Positions 34,906 to 43,985 are shown, counted from the stretch's first letter. The stretch is 64,000 nt of DNA from Burkholderia gladioli (GCF_000959725.1 NZ_CP009321.1:149091-213090), one strand, 5' to 3'. Made by a program: numbers and translations. The notes: a model not told the origin generated them from the letters alone.

Positions 34906-34999
34906 CTATGTCAGTGTGCAGGTGTCCACGTGGACACCTAGCTTCTGACCTTTACTTCGGCTTGGAAAGACGTCGTTAACGGATCGCATACAAACCATC

Positions 35000-35479
35000 G
35001 ATCCACCGCTCGGGGGATGGGCTCAATCTCGGTGGCGTGCTGAGCGTCTCGGGCAACTGCGGCCAACCGTGTCTGCGCTTCATGACGGTGTGGCAGTGAC
35101 GCAGCTATTCGACCTCGATGATCGGTTAAGTACACACTTGACGCTTTGTCGGATGCGGCATAGGGACTTGGACACGCTTCTGCAGCAATTTGCCGCCGCA
35201 CAAAATGCCTCGCGCGCGCCGATGCACCCGACAGACGTTCCTGAGGCAATGAACGTCGTGCAGCGAAGCGCAGAGCGAGTGCAGCAAGCATGGAACCTGT
35301 GCGCTGAACACGCGACGCTCGCGGAATACTTTATGGACCGGTTAGTTTTCAATCGTTGGCCAAACATTTGGCACCGGCTGCGGATGCGCCTGTGGCCGAA
35401 CGACCTCGACCTCCGTTCCGCGAACCTGCTGAAGAGCGGCCAACTGTCGAAGAATGGCGAGCAGCAGCAAGATGTCTAA
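35000..35479 (+). pseudogene. Membrane protein, 3' part, split by IS66 copy 2
   Basis: This frame (DPPLGGWAQSRWRAERLGQL onward) continues in register from the fragment ending at 32400. The product is helical and soluble (LQQFAAAQNASRAP, VVQRSAERVQQAWNLCAEHA) and ends KSGQLSKNGEQQQDV. Restart from the GTG at 35069 is possible but would make a cytoplasmic piece without the membrane segment. Confidence 0.75.
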
Positions 35480-35712
35480 TCAATCGGAAAGCACACGCAA
35501 GTGAGGACGATGTGGCCAGCTACAAGGACATACAAACGTTCGTGAAGCAGCGGCATGGCATCGTTGCGCAGACGTGCTGGATCGCGCACGTCAAGGAATT
35601 GAACGGGCTCCCACTCCGAGGGGCGCGGACAGGGGAGCGAGTGAAGCCTTGCCCGCTTCGGTGGCGGCCGGCAATTGAGGAAGCCATGCGTCATTACGGC
35701 TGGCTTCGCTGA
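35392..35712 (+). CDS. Hypothetical protein, about 106 aa
   Basis: A basic, helical protein (VEEWRAAARCLINRKAHASE, then YKDIQTFVKQRHGIVAQTCW) resembling small plasmid or prophage proteins of unknown role, ending RPAIEEAMRHYGWLR. Its 5' part overlaps the end of the previous gene in another frame. The start may be GTG 35392 or an internal codon. The motif-rich C-terminal part is the reason to call it. Confidence 0.5.
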   Translation: MAERPRPPFREPAEERPTVEEWRAAARCLINRKAHASEDDVASYKDIQTFVKQRHGIVAQTCWIAHVKELNGLPLRGARTGERVKPCPLRWRPAIEEAMRHYGWLR

Positions 35713-35778
35713 CAACGGAAAACGCCGGCCACGTCGGCACAGGAAAAGACCGGCGCGGCCGGTATAGGGGAAATGCAC

Positions 35779-35847
35779 ATGATTGCTCGCCGCATGGCTG
35801 TAAGTGGACTGCTGATGCTCAGTTCATTTTCATGTTTTGCTGAACGG
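35779..35847 (+). pseudogene. Secreted protein gene cut after its signal peptide
   Basis: MIARRMAVSGLLMLSSFSCFA is a typical signal peptide, preceded by a GGGGAAATGCAC start region. Two codons later the sequence enters an IS3-family end and stops at 35850. The rest of the gene is not found on the other side of the IS. It was a secreted or periplasmic protein at the end of the small-gene run. Confidence 0.6.
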
Positions 35848-35917
35848 TAGTCCCCCCAAGAATTAACGGGTGTTCAAGGTAGAATTTTCTAGCAGCAGGA
35901 TCGACAGGAAATTTTGC

Positions 35918-36184
35918 ATGAAGACGTCCAGATTCACGGAAAGCCAGATCATCGGGATTTTGAAACAGGCCGAAGCCGGAACACCCGTGCCGGAGTTGTG
36001 CCGCGAGCACGGGATGAGCAGCGCGAGCTTCTACAAATGGCGCTCGAAATACGGCGGCATGGACGCGGCGCTGATGACCCGGATGAAGGAGCTTGAAGCG
36101 GAGAACGCGAGGCTCAAGAAGATGTACGCCGAAGAACGACTCAAGGCCGAAGTGGTGCGTGAGGCGCTCGAAAAAAAGTGGTGA
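35918..36184 (+). CDS. IS407-like transposase OrfA
   Basis: This 88-aa OrfA has the helix-turn-helix ([20 protein letters not shown], then [20 protein letters not shown]) and the leucine-zipper helix [21 protein letters not shown] run of seven A before its stop (GAAAAAAAGTGG) is the expected frameshift site leading into orfB. ATG 35918 gives the family's usual start MKTSRFTE. Confidence 0.9.
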   Translation: MKTSRFTESQIIGILKQAEAGTPVPELCREHGMSSASFYKWRSKYGGMDAALMTRMKELEAENARLKKMYAEERLKAEVVREALEKKW

Positions 36185-36935
36185 GGCCATCTCGTCGGCG
36201 CGAGATGGCCATGCGTGCTGTCAAGGATCGGGCGATGAGCGTACGGGCGGCCTGTGAGGCGTTTGGCGTGAGCGAGACCTGCTACCGCTACCAGGCAAAG
36301 CGCTGCCCGGAAAACGGGGTGATCGCCGAGTGGCTTGTGAAACTCACGCATAACCAGCGCAACTGGGGCTTTGGCCTATGCTTCCTGTACCTGCGCAACG
36401 TGAAGGGCTTCGTCTGGAATCACAAACGCGTTTACCGCATCTATCGCGAACTGGAACTGAATCTGCGGATCAAGCCACGCAAACGACTGATGCGTGAGCA
36501 ACCGGAACCACTGGCCGTGCCGCAGGCACTGAACGAGTGCTGGTCAATGGATTTCATGCACGATCAGCTTGCCGATGGGCGTAGCATCCGGCTGTTCAAC
36601 GTGATTGACGACTTCAACCGGGAAGGCCTGTGCATCGAGGTGGACTTCTCGTTGCCGGCGCTACGTGTTATCCGGTCCCTGGATCAGGTGATCGAATGGC
36701 GCGGCAAGCCGCTGAAGATCCGCTGCGACAACGGACCGGAATATGTCAGCGATGCGCTCAGGGACTGGGCCGCTCGACGCGGCATCGTTCTGCAGTTTAT
36801 CCAGCCCGGCAAGCCACAATAGAACGCGTACATCGAGCGTTACAACAGTAAGCGGTCTTTGAAGGACGCCATTGCACGGCGAGGCTGATTCCCCGAGGCT
36901 ACGTGTCCATGTTCAATGAGCGTGGACAGGTGTGC

Positions 36936-37412
36936 ATGAACGAGCAAGATGGAGGTTTGCAGAGCCGGTTGGTGGTCGATCTCAAGCGAGACGGACGGCG
37001 CAAGTACGACGAGGATGCGAAGCGCGAGTTGATACAGGCGTGTCTGAAGCCTGGGGTGTCTATCGCGCGGACGGCCATGGAACACGACATCAATCCGAAC
37101 CTCGTTCGGACGTGGATTTCCAAGTATCAGCGCGAACAAGCCGCGGGCGAGATAGTCAGCTCCGCGACGGAGTCGTCACGAGAGGCTCGCGTCGAGTTGT
37201 CGACGGCTCCCGTGCCTGAGGAATCCGCCTTTATGCAGGTCGTCACCTCTGCAGCTGCCCCCACTCCGGCTATATCGGCTGCAGTGTTCTCGCTGAATGT
37301 GCACTTACCAAACGGCGTTTCCTTGGAGTTGAGCCAGGCGAACTTCGATGAGCTGACGATACTCGTCCAGATGCTCGGGAGGCTGCCGTGTTCCGGTTCG
37401 ACGAAGGGCTGA
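36936..37412 (+). CDS. tnpA: IS66 protein TnpA
   Basis: This 158-aa protein starts at MNEQDGGLQSRLVVDLKRDG, aligned with the starts of the other IS66 TnpA copies. The HTH region (RKYDEDAKRELIQACLKPGV, IARTAMEHDINPNLVRTWIS) and the tail LEQ-type VHLPNGVSLELSQANFDELT are present. Upstream is a divergent version of the GTGTCCA inverted repeat seen in the other copies. Confidence 0.88.
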   Translation: MNEQDGGLQSRLVVDLKRDGRRKYDEDAKRELIQACLKPGVSIARTAMEHDINPNLVRTWISKYQREQAAGEIVSSATESSREARVELSTAPVPEESAFMQVVTSAAAPTPAISAAVFSLNVHLPNGVSLELSQANFDELTILVQMLGRLPCSGSTKG

Positions 37413-37738
37413 AGGTCTACCTGCATCGCGATCCGGTCGACTTCCGCATGGGCATCAACGGGCTGTCGATCCTGGTCGAACAGGCGATGCGCCTGAACCC
37501 TATGACCTCGGCACTGTTCGTCTTCGGCAACCGCCGTCGTGATCGAGTCAAGATCCTCGGCTGGGGCGGCAACGGTTTCTGGTTGCTGCTCAAGCGACTC
37601 GAAGCCGACCGCTTCGTCTGGCCGAACGGAGGCGACACGATCACGCTCAGCGTTGAGCAGTTGCATTGGCTGCTCGACGGAATCGACCTGGCCGTGATCC
37701 AGAAGCATCCCCAGCGATATTACGCGCGGATGAGCTGA
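37388..37738 (+). CDS. tnpB: IS66 accessory protein TnpB
   Basis: This 116-aa TnpB has VYLHRDPVDFRMGINGLSIL and FGNRRRDRVKILGWGGNGFW, overlapping the end of tnpA as in the other copies. It is somewhat diverged in its C-terminus (GGDTITLSVEQLHWLLDG), showing that copy 3 is a separate IS66 isoform. Confidence 0.92.
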   Translation: MFRFDEGLKVYLHRDPVDFRMGINGLSILVEQAMRLNPMTSALFVFGNRRRDRVKILGWGGNGFWLLLKRLEADRFVWPNGGDTITLSVEQLHWLLDGIDLAVIQKHPQRYYARMS

Positions 37739-37769
37739 ACACCACGCGGGTGACATGGTCTAATCGGCC

Positions 37770-39335
37770 ATGCCGAACAACCCCGTCATGTTGAGCGCCG
37801 AGGAGTACAAGGCGCTGATTGCCGCGAGCGCCGAACGCGATGCGCTGCGCGGTGAGCTTCGGCTCGTGACGGCTCAGCGCGATCTGGCCGAAGAGAAGCT
37901 GCGGGCCTACAAGCACGAACTGTTCGGCGCATCGAGCGAAGCGCGCCATGCCGATCAGCTCGGCCTGTTCAACGAAGCCGAGGCACTTGCGACGGCTACC
38001 GACGCGCCCGCGCGCGAGGACGTGCCCGGCACATCGGTCGCCGCCCACACGCGAGGCAAGCGCGGGCGCAAACCCCTCGATCCGAACCTGCCGCGCGAGG
38101 TCGTGCGGCACGAGTTGCCCGAGTCCGAACGGTTCTGCGCGCATGATGGCCATGCTCTCGTCGAGATCGGCGTGGAAACGAGCGAACAGCTCGACGTGAT
38201 TCCCGAGCAGGTGCGCGTCGTTCAGCACCAGCGGGTCAAGTACGCCTGCCCGTGCTGTGATCTCGGTATCAAGGTTACGCCGGCACCAGCGCGCATCATT
38301 GCGCGCGGGCTGCTCACGGAATCCGCGCTGGCGTGGATCATCACCGGCAAGTACCAGTACGGTATGCCACTGTATCGCCAGGCCACGCTGCTGCGTCGCT
38401 TCGGCGGCGACATCTCGTCGAACACGCTGGCCGCCAGCGTGGTGCGGGTGGGGCTCGCCACGCAGCCGGTGATCAACCTGATGCGCGACGCGCTGCTCGA
38501 ATCGAACTTGATCTACGGCGACGAAACCACGTTCCAGGTGCTGAAGGAGCCGGGACGAAGACCGCAGGCGAAGAGCTACCTATGGGCGCAGGTCAACGGC
38601 TCAGGGCCGCCGGTACGGATGTTCTCGTACTCGCCGGGGCGCGGCGCCCAGCATGCGCAGAAGCTGTATGCCGGCGTACAGCCCGGCACTGCGCTGATGA
38701 CGGATGGCTACGAGCTCTATAACGGCATCGCCCACGATCACCAACTCGTGCATCTCGGATGCTGGGCACACGTGCGCCGCGGCTTCATCAAGGCTGAGGA
38801 GTCGGTGCCGAAGACGGCACGCTCACCGGATCTGCTGGCCACACGCTTCGTCGTGCTGATCGGTAAGCTGTTCGCAGCCGAGGCGCGCAGTGCGAAGTGG
38901 GCGCCCGAACGCCGGCAGCGACTGCGCGCCCGATACAGCGCCCGCGTGCTCTCCATCATCGAGCGCATGCTGGTCGAGCATCTGCCGGACATCGTGCCGT
39001 CGAGTCTGCTCGGCAAGGCATTGCAGTACATGAGCGGACAGTGGCCCAAGCTGGTCCGCTACGTCGAGAACGGCAACTGGCCGATCTCGAACAACCTGTG
39101 CGAGAACGCGATCCGGCCGTTCGTCGTCGGCCGCAAGGGCTGGCTGTTCTCGGATACGGTTGCCGGTGCGCAGGCCAGCGCCAATCTCTACTCACTGGTC
39201 GAGACCTGCAAGGCGAATGGCGTCGACCCATACCGCTATCTAGTCTGGCTGTTCACCAGGTTGCCGCTCGCTGCAACCGCCGACGACTACGCCGATCTCA
39301 TGCCTTGGAGAATGCCTGCTGCTCTCAACCGCTGA
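37770..39335 (+). CDS. tnpC: IS66 transposase TnpC
   Basis: This 521-aa full-length IS66 transposase has the N-terminal helix TAQRDLAEEKLRAYKHELFG, the Cys region KYACPCCDLGIK, YGDETTFQVLKEPGRRPQ (first Asp), MTDGYELYNGIA (second Asp) and NNLCENAIRPFVVGRKGWLF (Glu). The C-terminus LMPWRMPAALNR is intact. It is the most likely active IS66 transposase in the window next to copy 1. Confidence 0.93.
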   Translation: MPNNPVMLSAEEYKALIAASAERDALRGELRLVTAQRDLAEEKLRAYKHELFGASSEARHADQLGLFNEAEALATATDAPAREDVPGTSVAAHTRGKRGRKPLDPNLPREVVRHELPESERFCAHDGHALVEIGVETSEQLDVIPEQVRVVQHQRVKYACPCCDLGIKVTPAPARIIARGLLTESALAWIITGKYQYGMPLYRQATLLRRFGGDISSNTLAASVVRVGLATQPVINLMRDALLESNLIYGDETTFQVLKEPGRRPQAKSYLWAQVNGSGPPVRMFSYSPGRGAQHAQKLYAGVQPGTALMTDGYELYNGIAHDHQLVHLGCWAHVRRGFIKAEESVPKTARSPDLLATRFVVLIGKLFAAEARSAKWAPERRQRLRARYSARVLSIIERMLVEHLPDIVPSSLLGKALQYMSGQWPKLVRYVENGNWPISNNLCENAIRPFVVGRKGWLFSDTVAGAQASANLYSLVETCKANGVDPYRYLVWLFTRLPLAATADDYADLMPWRMPAALNR

Positions 39336-39563
39336 GGGGCGTCATTAAAAGACCGCATACTTACAACAAAACGGTTCGATACGACTGGCTCGCCCATTAC
39401 CTCTTCGAGACCGTGGCCGACGTTCAGGAGTATGCGACGAAGTGGCTGTGGTCATACAATCACGAACGCCCGAACACGGCCATTGGCGGCGTACCGCCGA
39501 AACAGAAGTTGCTTATCGCGCCATAACCTCTACTTCTGACCGCCGTTAAAAACGGGGGGACTA

Positions 39564-40135
39564 CCCGACAACCGGGCCAGCACGACCGCGCTTCCCGCGC
39601 TCCATCCGGCCGCCTCTGCGGCAGCAAGCTCAAGGGTCCATTCAAGCCACGGCGAATGTGGATCGTTCCGCAGGTCGGTCTTGAAGATGCTGGGCAGCCC
39701 CAGAAGTACCGGATTCGTAAGGGTATCGTGACAGGCTAAAAAGCCGCAGATCAGACGGGTTTGCGCCGTGCGGCCGCTGGCATCCAATTCAACGGGTTCG
39801 CCCGGCGCCGGACTCAGGTAAATCGGCGGATTCACCGCTGACTCTTGCACCGCTTCGCGCGAGCTGCCGATCAGATGCGCCTGGCCGCGCGGCAGGACAA
39901 TGAATTCTCCTTCATTGGCCCGGATTGCAGCAGCCCGATCGTCGACGGGGCAAACCCAACAGCCTCCCTGGATCAAAATGTAATAGGGGGCGACGCATCG
40001 TGCGGGCCGCGGAAAAGTCGCGCACTGAGCCCGCTGCAGCGGCCAGGCAATCCGCCAGGGTGCACAGAAATCGCCGCACAGGTAGACAGCCGCTTCGAAG
40101 TGGGCACGGTGAAGGACGTCAGAAAGTGCATCCAT
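39564..40135 (-). pseudogene. AraC-type regulator, cupin domain only, truncated by the IS
   Basis: The frame from 40135 begins MDALSDVLHRAHFEAAVYLC, the start of the cupin_6 sensory domain of many AraC-family regulators. It continues to WSAGSAVVLARLSG before entering the IS3 end. The two C-terminal helix-turn-helix motifs are missing, so it cannot bind DNA as a normal AraC protein. It lies divergent from nothing obvious and may have controlled the cystathionine lyase or SDR genes behind it. Confidence 0.75.
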
Positions 40136-40265
40136 GAAATCGCCTCATCAATACAGTATTGGCGATGTGCCAGACATCTGTCCAGCAACAGCAGGACGGC
40201 TCGACCCCCCCCCCGGCTCCGGCATTCCAGGCGGCACGTCATTACCCCACCGCAACGCGACCCGT

Positions 40266-41447
40266 TCATGCATGCGCGTCGAAGCGCTCGAGTCCGCGCT
40301 TCAGATCATCGATCAGGTCGTCCGGGTTCTCAAGTCCGATGTGCAAACGGATCAGATGACCTTCGTCCGTCCATGTGGTCGCGCTACGCATCTTGCGTGG
40401 ATCGACCTGCATGGCCAGACTTTCAAAGCCGCCCCACGAATAGCCGATGGCGAAAAAGGACAGTTCGTTGAGCATGCTGCTAACCGAAGCCTGTGGCGCC
40501 GGTCTGGTCACAAACGAGAACAGCCCGCTTGCACCCGCAAAGTCCCGCACCCAAAGATCATGGTTGGCATGGGAAGGTAACGCGGGGTAAATGACACGCG
40601 ACACTTCCTCACGGCTCTCAAGCCACCGGGCCACTTTCAGTGCGCTTTCCTGATGGCGGGCAAGCCGCACTGACATCGTGCGAAGTCCCCGCAGAGTCAG
40701 AGCGACGTCATCCGGGCTGACATAAAGTCCCATCTGAAGATGAAACGCCCGGAGTCTTTCCCACGCCAGTGGGGACGCTGCGACGGTGCCGACCAGTGCA
40801 TCCGAGTGTCCGACGACATATTTTGTCGCCGCCATCACGGAAAGATCCACTCCCGCTGCAATCGGCTGGAAATACAAAGGCGTCGCCCACGTGTTATCCA
40901 TGATGACGAGCGCGTCGTGGCGATGCGCCACGTCTGCGATCGCCCTCACATCCTGTATCTCGAAGGTGTGCGAGCCAGGCGATTCGGTGTAGATCGCAGC
41001 CGTATTGGGGCGAATCAACGACTCGATGTCTGCACCAATAAGCGGATCATAGTACGTGGTTTCGAGACCCATACGTGCGCCGACCGTGTCGCAGAATTGC
41101 CGGGCGGGTCCATAGACATTGTCGGGCATCAACAGATGGTCACCGGTGCCCACTGCGGTCAGAATCGCTGTCGTGCAGGCCGACAGGCCAGACGGACAGA
41201 GAACGGTGCCGGCGGCATCTTCCAGCGCGGTAATGGCCTGCGTCAGCGCTGAGGTAGTCGGGTTGCCCCAACGTCCGTATTGATACCGTTGTCCACCGCG
41301 AGACATTGTCTCGACGTCTGGAAACACCACGGTTGAACCGCGATAGATCGGCGGATTGACAAATCCGTGATGGGACGCGGGATCACTTCCAGCGTGGGCA
41401 ATCGTGGTGTCCATTTGCATGGCAAGCCTGGTTTCACTCATTTGCAT
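40266..41447 (-). CDS. metC: Cystathionine beta-lyase-type PLP enzyme
   Basis: This 393-aa Cys/Met-metabolism PLP enzyme has YQYGRWGNPTTSALTQAI (substrate region), LVIMDNTWATPLYFQP and the PLP-lysine motif VMAATKYVVGHSDALVG. The late SWGGFESLAM block is typical of MetC-like beta-lyases. It cleaves cystathionine or cysteine conjugates to a thiol, pyruvate and ammonia. Here it may serve sulfur salvage. It is on the minus strand, about 200 bp from the SDR gene. Confidence 0.88.
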   Translation of the reverse strand: MQMSETRLAMQMDTTIAHAGSDPASHHGFVNPPIYRGSTVVFPDVETMSRGGQRYQYGRWGNPTTSALTQAITALEDAAGTVLCPSGLSACTTAILTAVGTGDHLLMPDNVYGPARQFCDTVGARMGLETTYYDPLIGADIESLIRPNTAAIYTESPGSHTFEIQDVRAIADVAHRHDALVIMDNTWATPLYFQPIAAGVDLSVMAATKYVVGHSDALVGTVAASPLAWERLRAFHLQMGLYVSPDDVALTLRGLRTMSVRLARHQESALKVARWLESREEVSRVIYPALPSHANHDLWVRDFAGASGLFSFVTRPAPQASVSSMLNELSFFAIGYSWGGFESLAMQVDPRKMRSATTWTDEGHLIRLHIGLENPDDLIDDLKRGLERFDAHA

Positions 41448-41660
41448 TCCGATAAGGATTGAGTAGGTTTGCCATGTACCGCGCAGTGAGCAGGCTGGTG
41501 TCTGTTCAGCACAATGGCGAGTCAGATGTTTCCAGGACGGCGGCTCGCAAAGAGGTTCAGACCTTGCGCTTAACCGGCGATCCAGGGACCTGGCGATCCC
41601 GTGTCGACATGTACGTGCTGCTGCCGGCAGGAAGGCAGCGCACGCGCGCGACGGCTGGCT

Positions 41661-42431
41661 TTAACTGCGTACCGCCATTACACCGGCGTCCACATCCCAG
41701 ATGGCGCCGGTCACCCACGACGTCTTCTCGGAGAGCAGAAACACGATGGTATTTGCAACGTCTTCAGGTCTGCCGACGCGGCCGAGCGGATGGAACGACT
41801 CCAGCGCCTTCATGGCATCGGCAATGTCTTCTTTCGCCATGAAGCCTTCGTAGATGGAGGTCTGCACGATGGCCGGGGAGACTGCGTTGACGCGAATCCC
41901 GGAATCGGCCAGTTCGATGGCGAGATTTCGCGTGAAGGCGTGAAGGCCGGCTTTTGCCATCGAATACGCGGAGGCCGGCGAGCCGCCGAGCGCTGCCTGC
42001 GCTCCGATGGACCCGACGTTGACAATCGCACCATGGTGCCCGGTGGCCCGCATGTTCCTGACCACGTCCCGCGTAATGAAGAAGGTCGCGCGGTTGAGCG
42101 ACAGGTACATGTCGTAATCGGACTCTTCATGGTCAATGAAGGATTTGGGCGCGAAAATCCCGGCCGAATTGACCATCAGCGAGATATCGCGATGATTCGC
42201 GTTGATCTCCTCGCGGATAGCGTTCATGCCCTGTTCAGTCATGAGGTCCGCCGCAATCACGGATACGGGGCCGAGCTGGCTCAGTTCCGCGCGCACCGCT
42301 TCGGCTTTTTCCTTTCTACTACCCGTTAATACGACGCTGCCACCGCTTTCTAGCACCTGTCTGGCTGTCTCCAGTCCGATACCGCTAGTGCCACCAACGA
42401 CAAGAAGTTTCTTACCGGTAAATTCGTTCAT
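41661..42431 (-). CDS. Short-chain dehydrogenase/reductase (SDR)
   Basis: This 256-aa classical SDR has the NAD(P) motif LLVVGGTSGIG (residues ~9-19), NSAGIFAP (NAG-type motif), and catalytic Ser near VNVGSIGAQ with YSMAK (Tyr-x-x-x-Lys). The C-terminus GAIWDVDAGVMAVRS follows the family. The substrate is unknown. It is encoded just before OsmC on the same strand, so an oxidative or electrophile-stress role is possible. Confidence 0.88.
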   Translation of the reverse strand: MNEFTGKKLLVVGGTSGIGLETARQVLESGGSVVLTGSRKEKAEAVRAELSQLGPVSVIAADLMTEQGMNAIREEINANHRDISLMVNSAGIFAPKSFIDHEESDYDMYLSLNRATFFITRDVVRNMRATGHHGAIVNVGSIGAQAALGGSPASAYSMAKAGLHAFTRNLAIELADSGIRVNAVSPAIVQTSIYEGFMAKEDIADAMKALESFHPLGRVGRPEDVANTIVFLLSEKTSWVTGAIWDVDAGVMAVRS

Positions 42432-42589
42432 TTGATGCTCCGAGATTCAGGATTGGATCCGCATGCCAGGCTACGACGCGCTGCATGAACCGCGCGCCCA
42501 CTGCCTCCGCCTTGCGGTGGCCCGTGCTTCGATCTGTCCCGCCACAAGCGCGGGACATCAGCGAGGCAAGCCGATAGCGCACGTTGTGG

Positions 42590-43144
42590 CTATCCTTCGC
42601 GAACTTCCAGCGTCGGCACCATACGGATCGCCTTCGAGAAATTGGCGAGGTTGACCGAGGTTCTGGTCACAATCCTGTGCAGTTCCTCTACCCGTTCACG
42701 CGACGCGTCGGTGTGCAGGCGAACGACATAGCTCACTTCGTCGTAACCGGGGTTGACGGTTTCGTCGAGACCCAGGAAGCCGCGCAGATCCAGTTCGCCG
42801 TCAGTTTCGATTTCAAGGCTGTGAACCGTAATACCCATCGCAGCAGCGTTCACAACGTACCCCACTGTGAGGCAGGCATTGAGCGCGGCCATAAGCAGCT
42901 CCTGAGGGTTAGGCGCGCTGTTCTTGCCCAACAACTCGGTCGGCTCATCCGCGGCGATCTCAAAATGCCGCTGGTGGGTCACCCCGCCCAACGTGTAGTG
43001 ACTGACGGTCGCCACGGATCGGGTCTGGTGCTCCCATTTCGTGTTGACGTTGAAGCGCGCGTTGCGCTTTGAGACGTCGCTGGCCACTTCCTGCACAAAC
43101 TGCTGCAAAGCCGGTACGTCGATCCCATTGGGGTGAGTGCTCAT
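42590..43144 (-). CDS. OsmC-family peroxide/thiol-stress protein
   Basis: This 184-aa OsmC/Ohr-type protein carries the conserved APNPQELLMAALNACLTVGY block with a Cys (first reactive residue), but the second active-site Cys of Ohr proteins is not evident, so it belongs to the wider OsmC group. Members reduce organic peroxides. A palindrome matching the TetR operator lies upstream of its start (43200-43215), so the adjacent TetR protein probably represses it. Confidence 0.8.
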   Translation of the reverse strand: MSTHPNGIDVPALQQFVQEVASDVSKRNARFNVNTKWEHQTRSVATVSHYTLGGVTHQRHFEIAADEPTELLGKNSAPNPQELLMAALNACLTVGYVVNAAAMGITVHSLEIETDGELDLRGFLGLDETVNPGYDEVSYVVRLHTDASRERVEELHRIVTRTSVNLANFSKAIRMVPTLEVREG

Positions 43145-43199
43145 TACGGTTCTCCTGGAAGCGCTTTCGCGCAGAAATGTCCAAAGTGCCGAGAAAGCC

Positions 43200-43215
43200 T
43201 ACCATCTAGTTGGTC
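43200..43215. promoter_or_regulatory. TetR operator, site 1 (before OsmC)
   Basis: TACCATCTAGTTGGTC differs at two positions from the perfect site TACCAACTAGTTGGTA at 44081. It lies 56 bp upstream of the osmC start on the minus strand. Confidence 0.6.
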
Positions 43216-43340
43216 TGGCGAGCAAGAAGTTTTTCGTCCCACTGACGCGTCACGGGAAGTGCCGAAGTCTGGTGCAGTGCACAAGGTGACGTATCAGCCA
43301 ATGTGCCGTTGCCAAGCCGCGTCCCGCACGTTTGACAACG

Positions 43341-43356
43341 ACCCAACTAGTAGGTA
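43341..43356. promoter_or_regulatory. TetR operator, site 2 (before tetR)
   Basis: ACCCAACTAGTAGGTA matches the perfect site at 44081 at 14 of 16 positions and lies 66 bp before the tetR start, suitable for autorepression. Confidence 0.6.
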
Positions 43357-43421
43357 GACTACTGTTTCGTTGAGGCAGTCAATAGGCTCGACACCGAAAA
43401 TGGCGATATGCCGGGGGATGT

Positions 43422-43985
43422 ATGGCAGCAGGAACGCGTGAGGCGCTGGTACAGGCGGCAGAAAATCTGATGAGAACGAGAGGCTATGCGGCTTTTAGCT
43501 ACGCGGATCTGGTAGGGACCGTCGGTATCCGCAAGGCTAGCATTCACCACCATTTCCCCACAAAGGAGGATTTGGGAATTGCCATTGTCGAGGCATATGT
43601 CGCGCGAGTCGTGGAGGCGTTTGAGCGGATCGAGCGGGAAAACAGTGGCTTGTGGGGCAGATTGAACGGCTTCTTTGAAACGTTTCGCGCCAGCAGTGAC
43701 GGAACCTTACTGCCTTTGTGCGGTGCCCTTGCTGCCGAAATGACAGCTCTACCGCCAGAGCTGCAAAAGCTCACGCACCGGTTCTTCGATCTGCAATTGC
43801 GCTGGCTGGCGAAGGTTATCGACAAGGGCATCGCTGATGGCGAAATTCCAGCCGGCGCGGGCAGCAGACGGAAGGCGTATCAGGTTTTGAGCGTGCTCGA
43901 AGGGGCCAGCTTCGTTGACTGGGCCATGAAGGAAGGCGAGTCGCTCGACAGCAGCATTATCCGGCTCATTGTCGCCGCGTCATGA
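43422..43985 (+). CDS. TetR-family repressor
   Basis: This 187-aa regulator has the TetR helix-turn-helix (ALVQAAENLMRTRGYAAFSY, then VGIRKASIHHHFPTKEDLGI) at residues ~8-48 and a divergent ligand domain with a Cys in LCGALAAEM. Three similar palindromes lie before osmC, before its own gene, and before the AhpD-like gene, so it probably controls all three. The ligand may be an electrophile or aromatic compound. Confidence 0.9.
   Translation: MAAGTREALVQAAENLMRTRGYAAFSYADLVGTVGIRKASIHHHFPTKEDLGIAIVEAYVARVVEAFERIERENSGLWGRLNGFFETFRASSDGTLLPLCGALAAEMTALPPELQKLTHRFFDLQLRWLAKVIDKGIADGEIPAGAGSRRKAYQVLSVLEGASFVDWAMKEGESLDSSIIRLIVAAS

Larger units (their letters stand above)
32401..34991 (-). mobile_element. 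IS66-family element, copy 2, with target duplication
   Basis: Ends are GTACGCGGTCCATC at 32401 and, inverted, GTATGCGATCCGTT at 34991. The 8-bp sequence AAACCATC occurs directly outside both ends (32393-32400 and 34992-34999), the standard IS66 duplication, so the insertion is simple and recent. tnpC carries a frameshift. A 20-bp palindrome centred on CCACGTGG lies before tnpA at 34920-34939. Confidence 0.95.
36848..39360 (+). mobile_element. IS66-family element, copy 3, with target duplication
   Basis: Ends are GTAAGCGGTCTTTGA at 36848 and, inverted, GTATGCGGTCTTTTA at 39360. The 8-bp sequence TTACAACA flanks both sides (36840-36847 and 39361-39368). tnpA, tnpB and tnpC appear complete, so this copy could still move and could supply transposase in trans. 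Confidence 0.95.
36178..39526 (+). pseudogene. IS407-like transposase OrfB, nonsense mutation plus IS66 insertion
   Basis: The frame shows the integrase core with [10 protein letters not shown] (first Asp) and [14 protein letters not shown] (second Asp). It then meets TAG at 36820-36822 in the sequence [20 protein letters not shown], where family members have Gln before the Glu-bearing part. Twenty bases later IS66 copy 3 interrupts it (36848-39360). The frame resumes as TVRYDWLAHYLFETVADVQE to the stop at 39526. It is inactivated twice. Confidence 0.9.
35848..39563 (+). mobile_element. IS407-like IS3-family element, carrying IS66 copy 3
   Basis: Ends match as TAGTCCCCCC at 35848 and, inverted, at 39563. 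The core is orfA/orfB with a stop codon in orfB and an IS66 element inside it. No target duplication is visible (ACGG outside left, CCCG outside right), and different truncated genes flank it, so recombination or deletion has occurred around it. Confidence 0.85.

Noticed and set aside
43422..43985. TetR control of the cystathionine lyase and SDR genes
   Set aside because: No matching palindrome was found before 41447 or 42431.
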